Below are positions 37,360 through 45,466 of a stretch of DNA of 64,000 nucleotides, in pieces. The notes under the pieces are model-generated. The model was given only the letters and a program-made list of their open reading frames with translations, was not told where the DNA came from and made no database searches. The translations under genes were made by a program, and so were the position numbers. The DNA is from Xanthobacteraceae bacterium (GTDB lineage Bacteria; Pseudomonadota; Alphaproteobacteria; Rhizobiales; Xanthobacteraceae), in assembly GCA_004297465.1 (NCBI GenBank), contig SCUB01000023.1:248001-312000 (forward strand), read 5' to 3'. How positions within the stretch are numbered: position 1 is the stretch's first letter; each line of letters opens with the position of its first letter.

Positions 37360-37683
37360 CGCGCCCGGTTCACCAGCCGGAGCTGGCGGCGGGTCGCGCC
37401 TTCCGGCCCTCCCTGCGGGCCGGAGGTTTGCGGCCGGCCTGCGCCACGACGGCGATCCCTGATCGCGGTCGCCGGCAGCAACCCTCGCCCGTGGCCGCCG
37501 CGCGGCAACTGCCTCACACTTTCACGAAAAATTTTCGCTTCCCTGCATCGGAGCACCGTCTGGCCCGCATCATTTTGTCCCCTTTCGGCACAATCGGTGA
37601 CTGGCTGGTGCAAAAAATCCACAATTAACCAATTAGTAATCATGGCTCTTGAAGCGCGCGCGGCAGCTTGCTTTGATTGACCC

Positions 37684-38193
37684 ATGAGCACCGTCCTCAT
37701 CGAAGTGCGCCCCGCCCGGTTGGCCGACGCAACCGCCGTCGCCGCCGTGCATGACGACGCGTGGCGCGCCGCCTATCAGGGCATCATCCCCGGCGGCGAA
37801 CTCGACAAGCTCATCAACCGCCGCGGCCCGTGCTGGTGGGACAGCGCCATCCGCAAGGGCAGCCGCATCAGCGTGCTGGTGTTCGGCGACCAGGTGGCGG
37901 GCTACGCCAATTACGGCCGCAACCGCGCCCGCAGTCTGCAGTACCAGGGCGAGATCTACGAACTCTATCTGCGCCCGGAATTCCAGGGCCTCGGTTTCGG
38001 GCGGCGGTTGTTTGCCGCCGCCAGGCGCGACCTCACTCTCAGCGGCCTCAAGAGCATGGTGATCTGGGCCTTGTCCGACAACGAGCCGGCGCTCGAATTC
38101 TATCGCGCGCTCGGCGGACGCATGGTGGCGCGCTCCTCCGAGCAGTTCGGATCGAAGACGCTCGACAAGGTGGCGTTCGCCTGGAGCGCCTGA
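37684..38193 (+). CDS. GNAT-family N-acetyltransferase
   Basis: A 169-residue single-domain GNAT acetyltransferase. It starts EVRPARLADATAVAAVHDDAW and carries the acetyl-CoA loop region LYLRPEFQGLGFGRRLFAAA (about residues 97-116; the Q/RxxGxG/A motif reads QGLGFG), then ALSDNEPALEFYRALGG (about 134-150) typical of the last beta-alpha. The acceptor substrate is unknown. The A+T-rich 5' region suggests its own promoter; ppa follows 54 bp later and could share the transcript. Confidence 0.88.
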   Translation: MSTVLIEVRPARLADATAVAAVHDDAWRAAYQGIIPGGELDKLINRRGPCWWDSAIRKGSRISVLVFGDQVAGYANYGRNRARSLQYQGEIYELYLRPEFQGLGFGRRLFAAARRDLTLSGLKSMVIWALSDNEPALEFYRALGGRMVARSSEQFGSKTLDKVAFAWSA

Positions 38194-38247
38194 GGCGCGC
38201 ATCGCTAGCCCTGCTTGCCGGCCCGCGGTTTTTTCCGAGGACACTTA

Positions 38248-38793
38248 ATGCGCATCGACGCCATCCCGATCGGCAAGAATCCACCCCACGAGGTCAACGT
38301 CATCGTCGAGGTGCCGGTCGGCGGCGAGCCGATCAAGTACGAGATGGACAAGGCGGCGGGCACGCTGGTGGTCGACCGCTTCCTCTACACCGCGATGCGT
38401 TATCCGGGGAACTACGGCTTCATCCCGCACACGCTGTCCGACGACGGCGACCCCTGCGACGTGCTGGTGGCCAACACCCGCGCCATCGTGCCGGGCGCGG
38501 TGATCAGCGTGCGCCCGGTCGGCGTGCTGTTCATGGAGGACGAGGCCGGCGGCGACGAGAAGATCATCGCGGTGCCGTCGTCCAAGCTCACGCAGCGCTA
38601 CGACCGGGTCAAGAACCACGCCGATCTGCCCGAGATCACCATCCAGCAGATCCAGCACTTCTTCGAGCACTACAAGGATCTCGAACCCGGCAAGTGGGTG
38701 CGCGTGGTGCGCTGGGGCGATGCCGCCGATGCCCACAGACTGATCCTCGAAGCCATCGCGCGGGCGCAGGAGCAGTCCGCCGCGCCGCCCTAA
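38248..38793 (+). CDS. ppa: Inorganic diphosphatase (family I)
   Basis: Hydrolyses pyrophosphate to drive biosynthetic reactions in the cytoplasm. The 181-residue protein has the family I active-site residues in [36 protein letters not shown] (about residues 52-71, containing the metal-binding aspartates) and [14 protein letters not shown]. Start [13 protein letters not shown] at 38248 matches alphaproteobacterial homologues; an earlier in-frame ATG has no support. It converges with the DUF167 gene, whose stop overlaps its own by four bases. Confidence 0.96.
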   Translation: MRIDAIPIGKNPPHEVNVIVEVPVGGEPIKYEMDKAAGTLVVDRFLYTAMRYPGNYGFIPHTLSDDGDPCDVLVANTRAIVPGAVISVRPVGVLFMEDEAGGDEKIIAVPSSKLTQRYDRVKNHADLPEITIQQIQHFFEHYKDLEPGKWVRVVRWGDAADAHRLILEAIARAQEQSAAPP

Positions 38794-39080
38794 GGTTTTT
38801 TACCGGCCGGAGCGACCAGCGCGGCGAGCCGCGCCGCGAGCGCCGCAGCATCGCCCGCGATCGCGATCTGCTTCAGTCGCGACGTCGCGCCGGAGGCGAG
38901 CGAGACCTCGCGCGGCGCCAGCCCGAGCGCCTTCGCCAACAGCCGGGTCACCGCGTCGTTGGCCGCGCCGTCTTCCGGCGCCACCCGCACCCGCACCTTG
39001 AGCACGGCGCGCCCGTCGGCCATCACCTCGATGCCGTCGATGGCGTCGCGTCCGCCGCGCGGCGTCACCCGCACCGCCAC
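38790..39080 (-). CDS. DUF167 (YggU) family protein, start uncertain
   Basis: A small DUF167 protein: [39 protein letters not shown] and [21 protein letters not shown] are the conserved blocks. No biochemical role is established. There is no ATG in a plausible position. The GTG at 39080 gives 96 residues but removes a few residues (PWRPRAGGVS) that normally precede the first strand. A CTG at 39146, overlapping the YggT stop as CTGA, would give 118 residues. An error or frameshift near 39110 is another possibility, because out-of-frame ATG codons sit there. It follows yggT on the same strand, the usual pairing. Confidence 0.8.
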   Translation of the reverse strand: MAVRVTPRGGRDAIDGIEVMADGRAVLKVRVRVAPEDGAANDAVTRLLAKALGLAPREVSLASGATSRLKQIAIAGDAAALAARLAALVAPAGKKP

Positions 39081-39142
39081 GCTGACGCCGCCGGCGCGCG
39101 GCCGCCACGGCGCCGCATCCCGCTCATGGGGTGGGTGCGCGC

Positions 39143-39433
39143 TCAGATCAGCGCGCGCGCCAGCACCGGAATGATGACGCTCTGGATGAAGAAGATGACG
39201 AGGATGACCACGACCGGCGAGATGTCGATGCCGCCGAGATCGGGCAGCACATTGCGGATCGGGCGCAGCACCGGCTCGGTGATACGGTACAACAGCTGGC
39301 CGATTGTCGTCACCACGTTGTTGCGCGAGTTGACGACGTTGAAGGCCACCAGCCAGCTCAGGATCGCCGCCGCGATCAGGATGTAGATGTAGAGGGTCAG
39401 CAAATAGGAGATGAAGGCGAGCAGTTCGAGCAT
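39143..39433 (-). CDS. YggT family membrane protein
   Basis: A 96-residue membrane protein with two hydrophobic segments (about 5-28, [20 protein letters not shown], and 70-94, [19 protein letters not shown]). The conserved loop [20 protein letters not shown] lies between them (about 47-66). YggT proteins are linked to osmotic tolerance and membrane or division organisation, with no defined activity. The frame extends upstream, but the [12 protein letters not shown] start at 39433 is standard. The neighbouring DUF167 gene overlaps or abuts its stop. Confidence 0.9.
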   Translation of the reverse strand: MLELLAFISYLLTLYIYILIAAAILSWLVAFNVVNSRNNVVTTIGQLLYRITEPVLRPIRNVLPDLGGIDISPVVVILVIFFIQSVIIPVLARALI

Positions 39434-39540
39434 CGTCGAAAATCCTGATCCGGGCTGGCGCGCCCAAGCTGTATCGTCCTGTCCGCGGTCCGGCAAGCCC
39501 GTGCGGGAACCCTCGGCCCACAACCGCCCGTCAAGCTTTA

Positions 39541-39570
39541 CTTGACACCCCTTGGCAGCGTCTCTAAATG
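39541..39570 (+). promoter_or_regulatory. Probable sigma-70 promoter of tRNA-Ala
   Basis: CTTGACA (39541-39547) followed after 16 bp by CTAAAT (39564-39569) matches the alphaproteobacterial housekeeping pattern CTTGAC-N16/17-CTATAT-like. The tRNA-Ala gene starts about 40 bp downstream, a normal distance for a short 5' leader. Confidence 0.65.
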
Positions 39571-39608
39571 GCGGCGATCGCTGGCTGCCTGTCGTGGCGG
39601 CCGGCCGG

Positions 39609-39684
39609 GGGGCCGTAGCTCAGCTGGGAGAGCGCCTCGTTCGCAATGAGGAGGTCAGCGGTTCGATCCCGCTCGGCTCCACCA
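39609..39684 (+). tRNA. tRNA-Ala (anticodon CGC)
   Basis: A complete 76-base cloverleaf including encoded CCA. The acceptor stem GGGGCCG pairs with CGGCTCC, the D-arm region is GCTCAGCTGGGAGAGC, the anticodon loop TTCGCAA lies between CCTCG and TGAGG, and the T-arm is GCGGTTCGATCCCGC. Anticodon CGC reads GCG, a favoured alanine codon in this G+C-rich genome. Confidence 0.96.
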
Positions 39685-39775
39685 CCCCCCTCGTCTGCCT
39701 CGAATCGCCTGCCTCGATACCGCTAGCCTCGACATCGCCAACCTCGACATCGCCTGCCTGGACCGGCGGCGCTCG

Positions 39776-40570
39776 TCACCGCGCGCGCCGCGCCTGGAAA
39801 CGGCCGACCAGCGCCAGCGCGAGGCCGCGCGGCACCATCCGCATCACCTGCGGAACGAGCCGGTTGGCAAGGCCCGGCACCACCAGGCGGCGGCCATCCA
39901 TCAGGCCGCGATAGCCGGCCTCGGCGACGGCGCGCGCGCTCAGCGCCGGGATCAGCGAGCGGCGTCCGGGACGGAACCCGGCGCGGGCCTGGAATTCGGT
40001 CGGCACCGGCCCCGGGCACAGCGCGGTGACGCGCACGCCGCGCCGGCCGAACTCGTGGTGCAGCGCCTCGGAGAACGAAATCACATAGGCCTTGCTGGCG
40101 TAATACACCGCCATGTTGGGACCGGGCAGGAAGCCGGCGACCGAGGCGACGTTGAGCACGCCGCCGTGGTGGCGCTCGAGGCTGTCCGCGAAGCGCAGCG
40201 ACAGCTCGGTGAGCGCGCGCACGTTGACATCGATCATGGCAAGCTGCGCGGCGCGCTCGATGGTCGCGGCCGGGCCAACGAGGCCGAAGCCGGCGTTGTT
40301 GACCACATAATCCGGCTCGACGCGCTGCGCGGCCAGCGCCGCGGCGATGGCGTCGCCGGCCTCCGGCTGGCTCAGATCGCAGGCCATCACGATCGGCGGG
40401 CGCGCCGCAGCGCCCGTCAGGCTTCCGGCCAGCTCATGCAGCCGCTCGGCGCGCCGGGCCACCAGCGCGACGCGATGGCCGTTGGCGGCGAACACCCGCG
40501 CCAGTTCCGCGCCGATGCCGGCCGAGGCGCCGGTGATGAGGGCGACGCGGTCCGGCACGCCGGCGCTCAT
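39776..40570 (-). CDS. Short-chain dehydrogenase/reductase
   Basis: A 264-residue NAD(P)-dependent classical SDR. The cofactor motif is TGASAGIGAELARVFAANGH (about residues 13-32), NNAG is present (in YVVNNAGFGLVGPA), the catalytic Tyr/Lys are in YYASKAYVISFSEAL (about 155-169) and the PGPVPTEF loop (about 185-192) follows. The arginine-rich C terminus LVGRFQARRAR is unlike the core. Substrate is unknown. The gene stands alone, 16 bp downstream of the TerB-like gene on the same strand. Confidence 0.9.
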   Translation of the reverse strand: MSAGVPDRVALITGASAGIGAELARVFAANGHRVALVARRAERLHELAGSLTGAAARPPIVMACDLSQPEAGDAIAAALAAQRVEPDYVVNNAGFGLVGPAATIERAAQLAMIDVNVRALTELSLRFADSLERHHGGVLNVASVAGFLPGPNMAVYYASKAYVISFSEALHHEFGRRGVRVTALCPGPVPTEFQARAGFRPGRRSLIPALSARAVAEAGYRGLMDGRRLVVPGLANRLVPQVMRMVPRGLALALVGRFQARRAR

Positions 40571-40586
40571 CGCGTGACACGCTCCG

Positions 40587-41048
40587 TCATGGATCGATCC
40601 TGCCGCGCAGCACGGTTTCCCTCAGCGCATCCTGATCGGCCGTGGAAATGCCGAGCAGGGTTGCGGCGCGCTCCACCACGCTGTCCTCGAATTCACTGGC
40701 GCGGTCGTCGGCGTATACCAGTTCCCACATCATCTCGATGATGCGCAGGCGCCCGTCACGGCTGACGGCGCGGTTGATCTGGCTGGTGAAGCCGTCGAGG
40801 TCGATCGCCTCGCCCTCGATGAAGGCGGCCTCGCGGATCAGCTCGCGCGCCGCCTCCGCATCGAGGTCGAAGCGGTACTCCAGCAGCGCCTGCAGCTTGG
40901 CGCGTTCGTCCTCGCTCGGTTCGCCGTCGAGCGAGATGACATGGATGAGCAGCGCCGTGGCGGCGAGGCGGTAATCGTTATCCGCGAACTGGGCCGGCCT
41001 GCGGCCTGACGTGAACTCGGCGATCAACTGGCGCAGCGACTCAAGCAT
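40587..41048 (-). CDS. TerB-family (tellurite-resistance-like) protein
   Basis: A 153-residue mostly helical protein of the TerB superfamily, judged by the repeated helical blocks YRLAATALLIHVISLDGEPS (about residues 27-46), EDERAKLQALLEYRFDL and RLRIIEMMWELVYADDRASE (about 101-120), with acidic loops that bind metal in relatives. Other ter genes are absent, so tellurite resistance is not implied; stand-alone TerB proteins have unknown roles. It is followed after 16 bp by the SDR gene and preceded by the phosphatase-like gene. Confidence 0.83.
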   Translation of the reverse strand: MLESLRQLIAEFTSGRRPAQFADNDYRLAATALLIHVISLDGEPSEDERAKLQALLEYRFDLDAEAARELIREAAFIEGEAIDLDGFTSQINRAVSRDGRLRIIEMMWELVYADDRASEFEDSVVERAATLLGISTADQDALRETVLRGRIDP

Positions 41049-41060
41049 CGTGTTTCGGCT

Positions 41061-41624
41061 CTAGTTGGCGGGCCCGCCGAGCGCGGCGCGCACGCCCGCC
41101 TCGCGCGAGGGCTGCAGGCCGATCGCGCGGCCTTCCTCGACCGCGAGAGCGAACGGCACGCCCTTGCGCTGGACGAGATAATGCGTCCACAGCGCGCCGA
41201 CGCGATTAGCGGAGGCGCAGTGAACGAGCAGCGGATGGTTCGCCCCGTCCTCGACCAGGCGGGCGAACTGGTCGAGCTGCGCCTCGGTCGGCGCGGCGGC
41301 GGAAATCGGAATGTTCGCGTAGCGCAAGCCGGCGGCCTCGACCGCCTGCTGTTCGCCCGCGGTGCCCTCCTCGGACATGCGCAGGTCGATGATGGCGGCG
41401 AACCGCAGCGCCTTGAGCTCGGCGACGGCGCCCTCGCGCAACAGTCCCGCGGTGGCGATGGTGACGCGCAGGCGGTTGTAGTTGCTGACCGCGCCGCTGA
41501 CCCTGTTGCCGAATGGCGCCTCGAGGCGCGGCTGCTGCGCCCGGGCCGCCTGCGGGGTCATCGCCGACAGCGCCAGCACGCCGCACCCGGCGACGACAGC
41601 CGCCATCGTGGCAATCCGCATCAT
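41061..41624 (-). CDS. Secreted protein-tyrosine-phosphatase-like protein
   Basis: A 187-residue exported protein: signal peptide MMRIATMAAVVAGCGVLALS with cleavage near ARA-Q, then a cysteine-based phosphatase fold. The P-loop motif HCxxxxxR is VHCASANRVGALW (about residues 132-144), preceded by AAIIDLRMSEEGT (about 78-90), the general-acid loop region. It resembles the DSP-like/DUF442 group, members of which act as phosphatases or sulfurtransferases. The periplasmic location makes a cytoplasmic signalling role unlikely. Start MMRI at 41624 has an AAAGGA sequence upstream; ATG at 41639 is possible. It lies between the TerB-like gene and tRNA-Thr. Confidence 0.78.
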   Translation of the reverse strand: MMRIATMAAVVAGCGVLALSAMTPQAARAQQPRLEAPFGNRVSGAVSNYNRLRVTIATAGLLREGAVAELKALRFAAIIDLRMSEEGTAGEQQAVEAAGLRYANIPISAAAPTEAQLDQFARLVEDGANHPLLVHCASANRVGALWTHYLVQRKGVPFALAVEEGRAIGLQPSREAGVRAALGGPAN

Positions 41625-41694
41625 GGAGGTTCCTTTCATGGGCGCGCCGCATGCCCCCGCCGGCTCGGCAGGCTGAATGCTGCCGCCGGAAAAA

Positions 41695-41770
41695 TGGTGC
41701 CGCAAGAGGGATTCGAACCCCCGACCCCATCATTACGAATGATGTGCTCTACCAGCTGAGCTATTGCGGC
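41695..41770 (-). tRNA. tRNA-Thr (anticodon CGT)
   Basis: A 76-base cloverleaf on the minus strand including encoded CCA. The acceptor stem is GCCGCAA with TTGCGGC, the D-arm is GCTCAGCTGGTAGAGC, the anticodon loop TTCGTAA sits between CATCA and TGATG, and the T-arm is GGGGGTTCGAATCCCTC. Anticodon CGT reads ACG. It follows the hemY gene on the same strand but probably has its own promoter. Confidence 0.96.
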
Positions 41771-41785
41771 CAGATCCGGCCCCTG

Positions 41786-41812
41786 ATTATCGGTCGGACC
41801 GGATATTGGCAA
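41786..41812 (-). promoter_or_regulatory. Possible promoter of tRNA-Thr
   Basis: On the minus strand TTGCCA (41807-41812) and GATAAT (41786-41791) are separated by 15 bp, placing a start site a few bases before the tRNA. The spacing is slightly short, so the call is tentative. Confidence 0.4.
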
Positions 41813-41828
41813 GCTTATCCCGGTCCGC

Positions 41829-43436
41829 TCAGCCAACCCAGCGTTCAACCACGCCGCGCCAGCCGCCCGGACGGCCCTCCGCCTCCTCGACCGCCTCGTC
41901 CCGGACCCCGGGATCATCGGGGGCGCGGACCAGCGGAATGACCGGCGCCGCCGGCGCCGCGCCCGCAAGCGCCCCGGCCGGGAGGTCGCGTCGCGGCCGG
42001 AACATTGGCGGAACGGCGGCCGGGGCGGGTGGCTCGGGCGCGGCCGGAGCGGGTTCGGTGGACGATGGCTCGGCTGCCGGCGCGGCGGCCACGGCGGGCG
42101 GCAACGCCGGGCTGGCGGCTTCCGGCTCCGCCGCGATCACCGCGCCGCCGTCGGCGGGCAGCGCGGCGACCGGCACGACCCAGCGGAAGGCGTCGATCTC
42201 TCCGCTCACCGGCGACACCGGATGCCAGCGGCTACTGACGTAGCCGTCGGCGGTCCAGGCCGGATCGGGGGCGGCGCGCACCGCCCGCAGCGTCCATTCG
42301 CGGGCACGGCCGTCCTGGCCCTCGCCGCGTTCGATCTCGGCCATCAGCATGGCGACGCGCTGGGTCGGCGCGGCGGTGAGTCCCGCCAGCGCCGCGCGGG
42401 CGCGGGCAAATTCCCCGGCGTCGATGGCGGCGCGCGAAAGCGCCAGCGCGCCCTCGGCGTGGCCGTCGGTCCTGGCCGCCAGCGCCTCGACACGCGCCAG
42501 CCGCTCGCGGGCGGAATCGCCGAGCCGGACATGGGCGTAGGCCTCGGCGAGGTCGGGATGCGGATTGACGTGCCAGGCCGTCTCCAGCACTCGCATCGCC
42601 TTGCGGATCTGATGGGATTCGCTGAAGAACCGGCTGGCGAGCGTCGCCGCCGGCACCAGCGTCGGCGCCAGCTTCACCGCCGTCATGGCGAGTTCGCGCG
42701 CGCGGTCGCGGTCCGTCGTCTCCAGTTCCAGCGCCTGCGCGGTCATCAGCACCGCGCGCTGGCGCTGATAGGCCGCCTTGTCGATCGCCCTTGCCGCGTG
42801 ATTGGCCTCGAGGATCGCCAGCGCGCCGCTCCAGTCGCCGCGCGCGCAGCGAAATCCCAGCACCGCAAGCGCGGCCCAGCCCATGCCGGGGGCAACCTTC
42901 AGCGCCTGCTCGGCGATCGCCGCGGCGCTGACCGCGTCGTCGTGGCGCTGCGCCTCGATGAACAGGCCGCGCAAGCCCAAAAGCCGCGTGTCCTCGCGTA
43001 ACGCCATGGCATGAAACGCGGCGCGCGCGGCATTGGCGTCGCCGGAAAGCTGCGCGGCTTGCGCGTCGAGCAGCAGCGTGAGCGGATCGTGCCGGACGAG
43101 ACGGCGCGCATTGTGGGCGTGCCGGCGCGCGGCGCGCGCATCGCCGGTGCCGATCGCGAGCAATCCTTGCGTGAGCGCCTTGCGGCCGCGCAAGGCGCGA
43201 CGGGAGACGCGCGCGGCGCGCAGGCGGCGCGGCAGTCGCCACAGCGCTCGCAGCACCGACCACGCCAGCATCATCGCCGCCGCCGCCGCGGCGATCATGA
43301 AGACGAACACCGGCAGCGAGGTCTCGACGCGCCAGCCGCTCCACACCAGCGTGACCCCGCCGGCCTGCTCGGCCACCCACGCCACGCCGGCCGCCGCCAG
43401 TCCGATCGCAATCAGAAAAACAATCGTGCGGAACAT
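41829..43436 (-). CDS. hemY: HemY-type membrane protein with TPR-like repeats
   Basis: A 535-residue protein of the HemY N-terminal family, named from its place beside hemC/hemD; its role in haem or cytochrome assembly is not defined biochemically. Two transmembrane segments (about 2-22, FRTIVFLIAIGLAAAGVAWV, and 44-68, FVFMIAAAAAAMMLAWSVLR) are followed by helical TPR-like repeats (about 90-400). A long Pro/Ala-rich disordered C terminus (about 415-535) follows. Last gene of the hemC-hemD-Mic60-hemY run, 9 bp after the Mic60 homologue. Confidence 0.87.
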   Translation of the reverse strand: MFRTIVFLIAIGLAAAGVAWVAEQAGGVTLVWSGWRVETSLPVFVFMIAAAAAAMMLAWSVLRALWRLPRRLRAARVSRRALRGRKALTQGLLAIGTGDARAARRHAHNARRLVRHDPLTLLLDAQAAQLSGDANAARAAFHAMALREDTRLLGLRGLFIEAQRHDDAVSAAAIAEQALKVAPGMGWAALAVLGFRCARGDWSGALAILEANHAARAIDKAAYQRQRAVLMTAQALELETTDRDRARELAMTAVKLAPTLVPAATLASRFFSESHQIRKAMRVLETAWHVNPHPDLAEAYAHVRLGDSARERLARVEALAARTDGHAEGALALSRAAIDAGEFARARAALAGLTAAPTQRVAMLMAEIERGEGQDGRAREWTLRAVRAAPDPAWTADGYVSSRWHPVSPVSGEIDAFRWVVPVAALPADGGAVIAAEPEAASPALPPAVAAAPAAEPSSTEPAPAAPEPPAPAAVPPMFRPRRDLPAGALAGAAPAAPVIPLVRAPDDPGVRDEAVEEAEGRPGGWRGVVERWVG

Positions 43437-43445
43437 GAAAACTGC

Positions 43446-44627
43446 CTATGGCGCGGTTTTGACCAATGAGGTGTCGGCGAATGCGGTCATGGCGTTGGCG
43501 AGGAATTGCCGCGCGGCTTCGAGCGCGCTCGCGCGCGCCGCGGCGCGGGCGATCACGGGCTCGGCCACAGCGCGCCGCTCCGGCGGCAGCACGGCCAGTT
43601 CGCGCAGCGCGCTTGCCGTATCATTGCGCCTGACGGCGGCCTCGACGCGGCTGGCGATCGCGGCGACGTCGGTGCCGGGCTGTTCGCCGGCCGGACGGAT
43701 GCGCACCAGCTTTGCGGCCTGCGTCTGCAACCGTTCCCACAGGGTTCCGGATCGCGGCGCCGGCTCGGCCGCGCCGCCCGCAAGCTGCGGCACGAGCGGC
43801 GCGATCATGGCGCTGAGCGCCGCATCGTTGGGAATGCCGGTGGTGGCGAAGGTTTCGAGCGGCGCCAGCGCTCCGGGGCGCACCGCGAGGCGGCGCGCGA
43901 CGTCAAGTTCGGCGGCGTAGGGAGCGCCGCCGCGCGCGGCGGTATCGAGCAGTATCGCGGCGACGACCCGGCGCAGCTCGCGCTCGCCGGCCATCGCCGG
44001 CGGGCGTTCGCCGATTCGGCCTTGCAGCGCGCCGAGCGCGCGGTCGATCTCCGCCAGACGCTCGCCGAGCGCGGCGGTATCGGGCGCGGGCGCGGCTGGC
44101 GCTTCCGTTGGCGCGGCGGCTTCGCGCGGCGCCGACTTGAGCTCGTTGACGGCGCTCGCCACCGCGTCGGCCTGCCGCCGCAGCGCGGCGATCTGCTCGC
44201 GCACCGCATGCAGCGCCTGTTCGGCGACGTTGAGCCGCGCCACCAGCTCGGCATCGGTGGCCGCCGCCTTCTCGGGCGCGGCCGCCGGCGCCGGCAGGCT
44301 CTCGATCCGCTTGAGCCGCGCCGAGAGGTCGCTCAGCATCGCCAGCGCGGGATCCGGCACGGTGGCGGCCGGCGGAGCTTCCGGCGCGCCGAGATAGAGG
44401 ACAAGTCCCGCCACCATGGCGGCGGTCAGCGCCGCCGCCACCACGGCGACCGCGACGGTCTTCCAGCCGGCGCGCGCCGCGGCGATGAGATGCGCAAATC
44501 GCGCCGGCCGCTTCGGCTCGCCGGAGAACTCGCTGGCCGCGAGATCGATGGTCGGCGGCGCGCGGCGCGCATGCGCGCCCGCGTCGTCGTGGGCGGGCTC
44601 AGTCGGGTCGGCCTTGTCATCGGCCAT
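43446..44627 (-). CDS. Mitofilin/Mic60-family inner membrane protein
   Basis: A 393-residue protein laid out like alphaproteobacterial Mic60: a disordered N-terminal tail, one transmembrane helix (about 56-80, TVAVAVVAAALTAAMVAGLV), a periplasmic coiled coil (about 92-170, with LKRIESLPAP and ALRRQADAVASAVNELK) and a C-terminal mitofilin-like helical domain (about 210-390, ending DNTASALRELAVLPPER-like and AARASALEAARQFL segments). In mitochondria Mic60 shapes cristae; alphaproteobacterial relatives are encoded beside hem genes and shape intracytoplasmic membranes, as reported in purple bacteria. Its place between hemD and hemY fits that. Similarity at the C terminus is weak by eye. Confidence 0.75.
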   Translation of the reverse strand: MADDKADPTEPAHDDAGAHARRAPPTIDLAASEFSGEPKRPARFAHLIAAARAGWKTVAVAVVAAALTAAMVAGLVLYLGAPEAPPAATVPDPALAMLSDLSARLKRIESLPAPAAAPEKAAATDAELVARLNVAEQALHAVREQIAALRRQADAVASAVNELKSAPREAAAPTEAPAAPAPDTAALGERLAEIDRALGALQGRIGERPPAMAGERELRRVVAAILLDTAARGGAPYAAELDVARRLAVRPGALAPLETFATTGIPNDAALSAMIAPLVPQLAGGAAEPAPRSGTLWERLQTQAAKLVRIRPAGEQPGTDVAAIASRVEAAVRRNDTASALRELAVLPPERRAVAEPVIARAAARASALEAARQFLANAMTAFADTSLVKTAP

Positions 44628-44689
44628 CGGCGCGAACTCCGGAAGGCGGGAACATCATTGTCAGCATAGCAGATTTGATCCTGAAATCC

Positions 44690-45463
44690 TTAAGACGGAA
44701 CCGCGACCGCGCGCGCCAGCGCCTCGATCAGCGCCGCTTCGTCGGGCTGCGGCGCCACGATCAGGCGGCTCGCGCCGGCCTCGCGCAGTTCGGCGGCGAC
44801 CGTGGCCGACAGGCAGGCCTGCGGCAGCGCCAGCGCGGTGATCTCGAGCCCGGCGGCGCGCATCGCCTCGACAAAGGCGCGCGCGCTCTGCGCCGAATAA
44901 TGCATGACCGCATCGATGGCGCCGCCGGCGAAAGCGGCGCGCGCGTCGTCGGCCAGGTCGCGCACCGGGTTCATGCGGTAGATCGTGTGGACGATGACGG
45001 CAACGCCGCGGCTTTCCAGCTCGGCGGAAAGATCGCGGCTGAGCTGCTCCCCGCATAAATACAGCAGCGGCCCGGATGCGAGCCTGGTCTTGGTCTTAGT
45101 CTTAGTGCCCCTGGCCTTGCCGGCGCTCGACCGGGCGACAATCAGGTCACGCAAGTCCGCGCTGTCGCCGTCGGCCGAGATCACGTCGGAAAAGCCGACC
45201 TCGCGCGCCGCCGCCGCGGTGCGGGCGCCGACCGCGAACAGCGGCAGGCCGCACAGTTGCGCGCGCGCCGGATGCGGAAGAAGCGCGCGCGCCGCGTTGG
45301 CGCTGGTCAGGATCACGCCGCTGGCCGGCGTCGCGGGATCGAGCGCGAACGCCACCGGCTCCATCTGCAGCATCGGCGCCAGCACCACGCCATAGCCGCG
45401 CGCGCGCAGCGCCGCCGCCGTCTTGGCGTTGTCCGGCGCCGGGCGCGTGACGAGGATGGCCAA
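44690..45463 (-). CDS. hemD: Uroporphyrinogen-III synthase
   Basis: Cyclises and inverts ring D of hydroxymethylbilane to give uroporphyrinogen III. The 257-residue protein has the low-conservation HemD fold: N-terminal MAILVTRPAPDNAKTAAALR, an SANAARALL segment (about 53-61), GARTAAAAREVGF and the C-terminal VAAELREAGASRLIVAPQPD (about 222-241). A short lysine/threonine-rich stretch (about 117-126) in the middle interrupts the alignment. The product and hemC are transcribed together: hemC ends 3 bp before this start. Confidence 0.9.
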   Translation of the reverse strand: MAILVTRPAPDNAKTAAALRARGYGVVLAPMLQMEPVAFALDPATPASGVILTSANAARALLPHPARAQLCGLPLFAVGARTAAAAREVGFSDVISADGDSADLRDLIVARSSAGKARGTKTKTKTRLASGPLLYLCGEQLSRDLSAELESRGVAVIVHTIYRMNPVRDLADDARAAFAGGAIDAVMHYSAQSARAFVEAMRAAGLEITALALPQACLSATVAAELREAGASRLIVAPQPDEAALIEALARAVAVPS

Positions 45464-45466
45464 GCC

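Larger units (their letters stand above)
37145..37683. other. Long intergenic region with two mosaic repeats
   Basis: This 539-bp region after typA contains two palindromic repeats (37159-37236 and 37293-37359). A G+C-rich stretch (37360-37500) with open frames on both strands follows, but none has a start site or composition I trust. Then comes a markedly A+T-richer 120 bp (about 37510-37640) that probably carries the promoter of the GNAT gene at 37684. I see no RNA gene in it. Confidence 0.6.

Noticed and set aside
37218-37700. A 160-codon minus-strand frame in the typA-GNAT gap
   Set aside because: It crosses two palindromic repeats and the GNAT start, has no ribosome-binding site and no recognisable sequence.
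40587-41048. TerB-like gene as evidence of a tellurite or stress-resistance (ter) island
   Set aside because: No terC, terD or terZ homologues nearby; isolated TerB-domain proteins are common.
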